Of a stretch of 64,000 nucleotides of DNA, positions 62,647 through 64,000 are shown piece after piece. The position numbers and the translations under genes are program-made. Positions within the stretch are counted from its first letter, which is position 1. Each line of letters begins with the position of its first letter. The DNA lies in assembly GCF_900113665.1 (NCBI RefSeq), contig NZ_FOQD01000015.1:148080-212079 (forward strand). Direction: 5' to 3'. The notes beneath the pieces were generated by a model that searched no databases, was not told where the DNA came from, and was given only the letters and a program-made list of their open reading frames with translations. The DNA comes from Planctomicrobium piriforme. GTDB lineage: Bacteria > Planctomycetota > Planctomycetia > Planctomycetales > Planctomycetaceae.

Positions 62647-62948
62647 ACTTTCAGAAAGAAAAACGAGAACCGGGAACGAACGCTCGGCCGATGATTGACG
62701 CCGATCAGCCGGCACGCGTTAGCGTCCGGTTCGTTCAATCATCCCCCATTCGCGGCACAACCGGCATCCCCTGATTCGCCTCGTCACGAAAACCGGTCAG
62801 TGTCACACCGTTTGACGGGACGAATCGGCTGGTTCGTGCTACGATCACCTGCATTCCCATTTTCAGACGCTGTGAGCTTTTTCAGCAGCAAAAAATCATC
62901 TGGCTGCGGCCGGAACCGTTTGACAATCGCGACCACCCTGGATCACTC
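62647..62948. other. Intergenic region
   Basis: No supported gene. Contains GCCGGCACGCGTTAGCGTCC (62709-62728), a wording that looks like another short dispersed unit, but no second copy was found in this window. Confidence 0.4.
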
Positions 62949-63188
62949 ATGAGCGACCATCACGACCACTCCCACGGCCATTCTCACCAGCATGCGCACG
63001 ACCACGGTCACGATCATGGCCACGGGCATCATTCCGCCCCCGCTCAACCGCGCGGCCCACACAAAATGTTCGTCGCCGCCGTCTTTCTGATGCTGCTCGG
63101 CATGCTGGTCTACATGCTCTCCTTCGACGAATCCCTCCAGCCTGCCGGCGGCCCCGCCCAGGAAATGCCAGCCGACGCGGCTCTGTAG
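62949..63188 (+). CDS. His-rich membrane-anchored peptide
   Basis: A 79-residue protein. Residues 2-30 are a His/Asp/Gly-rich cluster (SDHHDHSHGHSHQHAHDHGH and more) that would bind nickel, zinc, cobalt or copper. Residues about 40-59 form one membrane helix (FVAAVFLMLLGMLVYMLSF), followed by a short acidic tail (MPADAAL). Similar His-rich termini occur in metal transporters and metallochaperones, but no such gene is adjacent. The start is ATG 62949 (the frame is clear and the composition is unlike neighbouring intergenic DNA). Metal storage or delivery at the membrane is the likeliest role. Confidence 0.72.
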   Translation: MSDHHDHSHGHSHQHAHDHGHDHGHGHHSAPAQPRGPHKMFVAAVFLMLLGMLVYMLSFDESLQPAGGPAQEMPADAAL

Positions 63189-63217
63189 AGTGCTGTGGCC
63201 GAATTCGTAGCTCTTCT

Positions 63218-63256
63218 CCCTCGCCCCTGTACTCAGGGGAGAGGGCCGGGGTGAGG
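63218..63256. repeat. GC-rich dispersed hairpin repeat, copy c
   Basis: Hairpin 63224-63239 with stem CCCCTG/CAGGGG and loop TACT, then GAGAGGGCCGGGGTGAGG. Nearly identical to copies a and b. Confidence 0.85.
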
Positions 63257-63290
63257 AGCCTTTTCCAGGCTTCCAACTGGCTGAAATTTT

Positions 63291-63310
63291 GTTTCGAATT
63301 TCGTGCTTCG
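63291..63310. repeat. AT-rich dispersed repeat core, copy 3
   Basis: GTTTCGAATTTCGTGCTTCG, identical to 23470-23489. It lies just downstream of repeat copy c and just before the methyltransferase stop codon. Confidence 0.78.
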
Positions 63311-63321
63311 GATTTCGGATT

Positions 63322-64000
63322 TCATTTCTTGCATTCGATGAATGCCACCGGCGGTGCGTCAAGAAAGACGTCCCAGAACGTGGGGTCGAACTCTTCACGA
63401 CCTTCCTTCGAGACCTCCGTCGGCCGCCAGTGCACTTCGCGAAAGTCGGCCGCGCGAAAGACTTCTTCGTGCAGCGCAGGCGACAAAAAGTAGTTCTCCA
63501 GTGAGAACTCCGCCCCGTCGAGATAGAACCTCCAGGTGATCGGCGATCCGGCCTGCCAGGGATCTGCGGCAGACGTCTCAAAGCCGTATTTGCGGTACGA
63601 TGGGGCTGTTCGAAAATCGCAGGCAGGATTGGAGTTCACCGTCACAAATCGCCCGCCTGGCTTGAGGCACTTGGCGATGCTGTCGCACATCTCCTGCAGC
63701 TGTTCCCGAGTCTCGGCATAATTGAGCAGATACGCCGCCACGACGAGGTCGAATTCCCCTTCAAACGGCAGTTTGCGGCCATCCCCCACCTGATACTCGA
63801 TGCCCAGCGGCGCAGCTGCTTCCTGCTTACGGGCCAGTTCAATCATCCCTTCCGAGAGATCGACGCCCAGCACCGACCCCGCGCCGCGATGTTTGAGCAG
63901 CCGGGTCACTACTGTCCGGCTAACGGCCGGTTCAATTTGAACAACCTCTGAATCAAGCGTAACTTGCGTCGCAAAATGTTTGTACACGACTTGAACTTCC
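63322..64000 (-). CDS. Class I SAM-dependent methyltransferase, partial and with altered N terminus
   Basis: The frame is open to the right edge. From about 63895 leftwards it is a clear Rossmann-fold methyltransferase: VLGVDLSEGMIELARKQEAA, IEYQVGDGRKLPFEGEFDLV, AAYLLNYAETREQLQEMCDS and CLKPGGRFVTVNSNP. Enzymes of this type normally have a D-x-G/A-C-G-E-G SAM-binding motif just before RLLKHRGAGSV. Here that place reads IEPAVSRTVVTRLLKHRG, and the preceding sequence is not family-like. Either the 5' end has been replaced or rearranged, or the gene is a pseudogene. The true start is not in view (GTG 63987 is only formal). Confidence 0.7.
   Translation of the reverse strand, partial: EVQVVYKHFATQVTLDSEVVQIEPAVSRTVVTRLLKHRGAGSVLGVDLSEGMIELARKQEAAAPLGIEYQVGDGRKLPFEGEFDLVVAAYLLNYAETREQLQEMCDSIAKCLKPGGRFVTVNSNPACDFRTAPSYRKYGFETSAADPWQAGSPITWRFYLDGAEFSLENYFLSPALHEEVFRAADFREVHWRPTEVSKEGREEFDPTFWDVFLDAPPVAFIECKK

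Noticed and set aside
61375..62715. Minus-strand frame of 446 codons opposite the DUF1501 gene
   Set aside because: Antisense shadow; no recognisable protein and the opposite strand is a clear DUF1501 gene.

Overview
The window is a 64 kb stretch of a GC-rich bacterial chromosome that almost certainly belongs to a planctomycete. The evidence is the set of lineage-typical proteins: a cytochrome c (PSCyt1)-DUF1549-DUF1553 protein next to a DUF1501 protein, a giant surface protein with a LEPR-XLL-type segment, a formylglycine sulfatase, FG-GAP repeat and Gfo/Idh/MocA secreted proteins, an ECF sigma/FecR-type pair, and tetrahydromethanopterin/methanofuran-type C1 genes in a bacterium. No rRNA, intact transposase, CRISPR array or prophage is visible. 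Species or genus cannot be read from the sequence alone.

Layout. 1-6394 (minus): an ECF sigma factor and FecR/anti-sigma-like membrane protein overlap by ATGA and run into an RND metal-efflux adaptor and pump; the pump is cut by the left edge. 6395-8007: gene-poor, with a tRNA-Gln gene, a membrane-anchored hypothetical protein and a decayed second copy of the tRNA 3' half. 8155-12871 (minus): a GT4 glycosyltransferase, an FHA-FHA-STAS protein, and a translationally coupled ATP-grasp/hydantoinase-like pair of the methanofuran/H4MPT type. 13072-21508: c-type cytochrome lipoprotein, zinc-ribbon/helical-repeat membrane protein, xylose isomerase and a large secreted protein with an internal duplication. 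21589-29776: T5orf172 (GIY-YIG-like) membrane protein, tRNA with CAT anticodon, TspO, a kinase-PP2C fusion, a POTRA protein without barrel and a sulfatase. 29861-39335: glutamine synthetase type II with a strong terminator, FG-GAP protein, LEPR-XLL surface protein, a zeta-toxin-like three-gene cassette and a zinc alcohol dehydrogenase. 39525-51919: PEGA lipoprotein, LRR proteins, BirA, MutY, ribosomal protein S4, OmpA lipoprotein, GNAT, malate dehydrogenase and a host-attachment-family protein. 52023-64000: glycerophosphodiesterase, lactonase, Gfo/Idh/MocA oxidoreductase, the PSCyt1/DUF1501 pair split by three small genes, a His-rich membrane peptide and a partial methyltransferase.

How genes work together. 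Clear units are the sigma/FecR-like/RND operon (regulated metal or small-molecule efflux), the ATP-grasp/hydantoinase couple (C1 cofactor synthesis), the zeta-like kinase/small protein/membrane protein cassette (possible toxin-antitoxin), and the PSCyt1/DUF1501 pair. Many other genes are single housekeeping or lineage-specific genes.

The most striking non-gene signal is the density of short dispersed repeats between genes: arrays with a 7-bp period at about nine loci, a GC-rich hairpin element whose stem is kept by a compensatory change and one copy of which lies in frame inside the ATP-grasp gene, an AT-rich palindromic element with a 20-bp exact match between distant copies, and several other inverted-repeat units.
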